From contig DASXOZ010000033.1 in assembly GCA_036493895.1 (NCBI GenBank), positions 80,647-144,646 of the forward strand: a DNA stretch of 64,000 nt, written 5' to 3'. The translations under genes and the position numbers were made by a program. The notes under the pieces were generated by a model. That model did not search any database and had not been told where the DNA came from. It saw only the letters and a program-made list of their open reading frames with translations. Below are positions 61,951 to 64,000 of this stretch, in pieces (position 1 is the first letter of the stretch; the number at the start of each line of letters is the position of its first letter). This DNA is from Candidatus Binatia bacterium (GTDB taxonomy: Bacteria > Desulfobacterota > Binatia > UBA1149 > CAITLU01).

Positions 61951-63288
61951 ATGCGAAAGACAATCGCGGGGGCAGCGCTCGTGGCGACGATGCTGATGTG
62001 CGCAGCGCCGGGCTGGGCAAGTTTGACGCCGGTGCAGAGATGCCAAGCCGGTAAGAATACCGCCGCCGGCAAGTATGCCGCCTGCCGTCAGAAGGCCGAA
62101 GGCACGCTGGTGACGAATGGCAGCGAGTCGAAGTACGACACGACCATCAACGCCTGCAAGGACAAATTCAGCAAGAAGTGGTTCACGTTGGAGAGCACGT
62201 TCGGCCAGTCCAGCGGCCAGGAGGCCGCGATGGAGGGCTATATCGCCAACTCCAGCAGCATCATTGCCTCGGCCTTGAACCTCGGCTTCGCGATTCCCGC
62301 CTGCGGCGACTTCGGCGTCAATGTCCCCGGCGAGGAATGCGACGGCAACGCACTCAACGGGAGGACGTGTGCTTCGCTGGGCTTCGATGGAGGCACGCTT
62401 TCCTGTACCGGGTCGTGCAAGTTCGATACTTCCGCCTGTACGCAGGCACCGCACAATTGCGGTAACGGTACGATCGACGGGGACGAGGTTTGCGATCAGG
62501 GCGATCTCAACGGCGCGACCTGCGGGACGCTGGGATATGTCGGCGGCACGCTCGCATGCGGGGCCGACTGCGCCTTCGACGACAGGAACTGCTACGCGAC
62601 GCGCTTCGTGGACAACCACGACGGCACGATCACCGACAACCAGACCGGCCTGCAGTGGGAGAGGACGTTTGGGCCCGGAAACGGCAATCTGAGCTGGGCG
62701 GGGAAGTGCGAGATCTCGGGAAACTTCTGCCAGTCGTCGCCGAACGCGGCGACAGCGTGCAACGTATGGACCGAGGGGAGCCGGCTTGGTTGTGCGCAAT
62801 GTGGGGAAGGCGAAGGTACGTGTATCGACCCGAATGCTGCCTATGGCGCACCGACACCGGCGTGGACGGTATGGGACCGGATCGTCGAGTTGAACGCTGC
62901 GAGCTTCGCACAACACTACGGCTGGCGCGTCCCCAAGCTCTCCGAGTTGGAATCCATCATCGATTTAGCCGATGCCACGCCCCCGATGATCAATGTGGCG
63001 TTTCATGCGGCAACCTATGATGACAATACGGCATGTGACTGTAACAGTCGTGACGGATGCAGTCAGGAATGTCTGGACGCCGAAAACTGTACCGCGGCGT
63101 GCACGGACATGACGAGCGCGGCGTGTGCGTGTACTCCTACAGATGGAGATTATTTTTGGACGGCGACGATCTTTGCGCCGAACCAGGTGGAGGCGTGGTG
63201 CGTGAACTTCCGATATGGTGGTGTGAGCCGGAACGAAGCCGGACTTACCGGCTTCGGCCCACTTCGGGCAGTGCGCAGCCTCCCGTGA
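61951..63288 (+). CDS. Exported protein: Cys/Lys module, disulfide repeats and DUF1566-like domain
   Basis: The 445-residue product has a signal peptide (1-23, ending PGWAS). The Cys/Lys module is CQAGKNTAAGKYAACRQ to about residue 110. Two copies of the repeat C-x-slG-(F/Y)-x-GGTL-x-C-x3-C-x-FD follow (about 128-165 and 172-213), as in myxobacterial disulfide-repeat proteins. The C-terminal half starts RFVDNHDGTITDNQTGLQWER and continues through WRVPKLSELESIID and YFWTATIF to a final GPLRAVRSLP, the pattern of DUF1566/Lcl-type domains. It carries an insertion of about 45 residues rich in Cys (CDCNSRDGCSQECLDAENC). Secreted; ligand unknown. It is the upstream member of a tandem pair. Confidence 0.88.
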   Translation: MRKTIAGAALVATMLMCAAPGWASLTPVQRCQAGKNTAAGKYAACRQKAEGTLVTNGSESKYDTTINACKDKFSKKWFTLESTFGQSSGQEAAMEGYIANSSSIIASALNLGFAIPACGDFGVNVPGEECDGNALNGRTCASLGFDGGTLSCTGSCKFDTSACTQAPHNCGNGTIDGDEVCDQGDLNGATCGTLGYVGGTLACGADCAFDDRNCYATRFVDNHDGTITDNQTGLQWERTFGPGNGNLSWAGKCEISGNFCQSSPNAATACNVWTEGSRLGCAQCGEGEGTCIDPNAAYGAPTPAWTVWDRIVELNAASFAQHYGWRVPKLSELESIIDLADATPPMINVAFHAATYDDNTACDCNSRDGCSQECLDAENCTAACTDMTSAACACTPTDGDYFWTATIFAPNQVEAWCVNFRYGGVSRNEAGLTGFGPLRAVRSLP

Positions 63289-63407
63289 TCCCTCGAGACG
63301 CGAGGGAATAGGAATTTCGCGCGCCCTGTTCGATCCACCGGCTCCCTCGCTACCTTTCGCGTCAGCCACGGCCTGGTGTCATTCTTCGGCCCTTCCAGCC
63401 GTCGAGT

Positions 63408-63484
63408 GCCTGAAATGCATGGGGTGCTCGGGTGCAGTGGCACGGTTGCTGCCTGACTGCCGACATCCATGCTCAGGTGCTTGC
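63408..63484 (+). promoter_or_regulatory. Conserved structured leader, copy B
   Basis: Second copy of the leader at 61872-61950. GCATGG (63417-63422) pairs with CCATGC (63467-63472), again ending 12 nt before the ATG at 63485, and GCAG (63434-63437) can pair with CTGC (63457-63460). Roughly three-quarters of positions match copy A although neither is coding. The preceding 63289-63407 shows no gene. Confidence 0.5.
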
Positions 63485-64000
63485 ATGCGAAACCTCGGTT
63501 CGGTCCTGGTGGCCGTCGCCATCATTGTTCATTCGGCGGCAGCCTACGCGGCGTCGAGTCCTGCCCTGACGTGTCAGACCGGCAAGCTCGGTATTGCGGG
63601 CAAGTACGGTGCATGCAGGCTCAGCACCGAGGCGAAAGCCTTAAAGGCCGGTGCCTCGCCCGACTTCACGAAGTGCCAGGAGACGTTTTCGGGCAAGTGG
63701 ACCGCGGCCGAGTCCAAGGCGACGCAAGCGAGCGGAAGCTGCCTCGATCCCGGCGATGAGAGCGACATCAAGGACCTGATCGACGGCCACAGTGCGGACG
63801 TCGAGACCGCGCTGGCCGGTGGCGGCCTGCCCGCGCAATGCGGCAACGCACTCGTGGAAAGCGGCGAGGACTGCGACGTCGGGAATCTCAACAGCAAGAC
63901 ATGTGTGACGCAGGGCTTCGTGGGCGGAACCCTGACGTGCGCCGCCGGCTGCACCTTCGACACGAGCCATTGCTACAACCAGCGTTTCGACGACTCGGGC
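63485..64000 (+). CDS. Paralog of the 61951 exported protein, 3'-truncated by the window
   Basis: The frame is open to the window end (172 codons). A signal peptide (about 1-23, MRNLGSVLVAVAIIVHSAAA) precedes the Cys/Lys module, CQTGKLGIAGKYGACRL through F-S-G-K-W-x2-A-E to G-S-C-L-D-P-G-D near residue 80. One disulfide repeat follows (GEDCDVGNLNSKTCVTQGFVGGTLTCAAGCTFD). The last visible residues, CYNQRFDDSG, align with CYATRFVDNHDG in the upstream gene, so a DUF1566-like domain probably continues beyond the window. Start and leader match those of its neighbour. Confidence 0.85.
   Translation, partial: MRNLGSVLVAVAIIVHSAAAYAASSPALTCQTGKLGIAGKYGACRLSTEAKALKAGASPDFTKCQETFSGKWTAAESKATQASGSCLDPGDESDIKDLIDGHSADVETALAGGGLPAQCGNALVESGEDCDVGNLNSKTCVTQGFVGGTLTCAAGCTFDTSHCYNQRFDDSG

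Overview
The window is a dense, high-GC (about two-thirds G+C) bacterial chromosome segment with no phage, insertion sequence, rRNA or tRNA that I can see. The gene order tilS-ftsH-glmM-pdxJ-nnrD-tsaE-lysC-cimA and the secreted cysteine-rich proteins of the myxobacterial disulfide-repeat type point to a deltaproteobacteria-grade lineage. Binatota / Desulfobacterota_B would fit, but that placement is inference: there is no rRNA here to test it.

Region 1 (1-26145) is a housekeeping block read almost wholly on the + strand: tRNA lysidine synthetase (cut by the window edge), FtsH, GlmM, PdxJ, NnrD, TsaE, aspartokinase, citramalate synthase, a cysteine desulfurase, MnmA, MtaB, RNase III, Era, Der, then (after one minus-strand gamma-carbonic anhydrase) GuaB, GuaA, DnaE and HflX. 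Many neighbours share 4-nt stop/start overlaps (ATGA, GTGA, TTGA), so translational coupling is likely. The desulfurase/MnmA pair makes biochemical sense, since the desulfurase could supply sulfur for tRNA 2-thiolation. GuaB and GuaA catalyse successive steps of GMP synthesis, and both are followed by a related hairpin plus short tandem repeats that begin at the stop codon.

Region 2 (26136-39197) is a mixed accessory/metabolic block: a lower-GC secreted protein, PgsA-type phosphatidyltransferase, an NRDE/TANGO2 protein, aldo/keto reductase, a WS/DGAT acyltransferase, a radical SAM/SPASM-like protein, a flavin amine oxidase, an Hsp20 chaperone behind a good sigma-54 promoter, a MoxR ATPase/VWA pair, a bifunctional-nuclease-family protein and a membrane-anchored TPR-like protein.

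Region 3 (39234-47835) is a metal-efflux locus: a CzcCBA-type HME-RND tripartite pump on the minus strand, divergent from a membrane histidine kinase and an NtrC-family sigma-54 activator. A striking palindrome with outward-facing sigma-54-like elements lies between the two transcription units, suggesting a ZraSR-like metal-responsive circuit. A ferric-reductase-like membrane protein and a cytochrome P450 follow.

Region 4 (49934-64000) is dominated by exported proteins: three carry a cysteine/lysine module (C-x2-x-K...GK[YF]...C), two have threonine-rich tails or linkers, one has Cx3C repeats, and one is aromatic- and histidine-rich. The two tandem paralogs at the end of the window also share a structured-looking upstream leader with identical placement relative to their start codons. 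An LLM-type flavin oxidoreductase, a triple-PAS histidine kinase and a dNTP triphosphohydrolase are interspersed. The paralog/leader pair is the most likely place for an undescribed regulated system.
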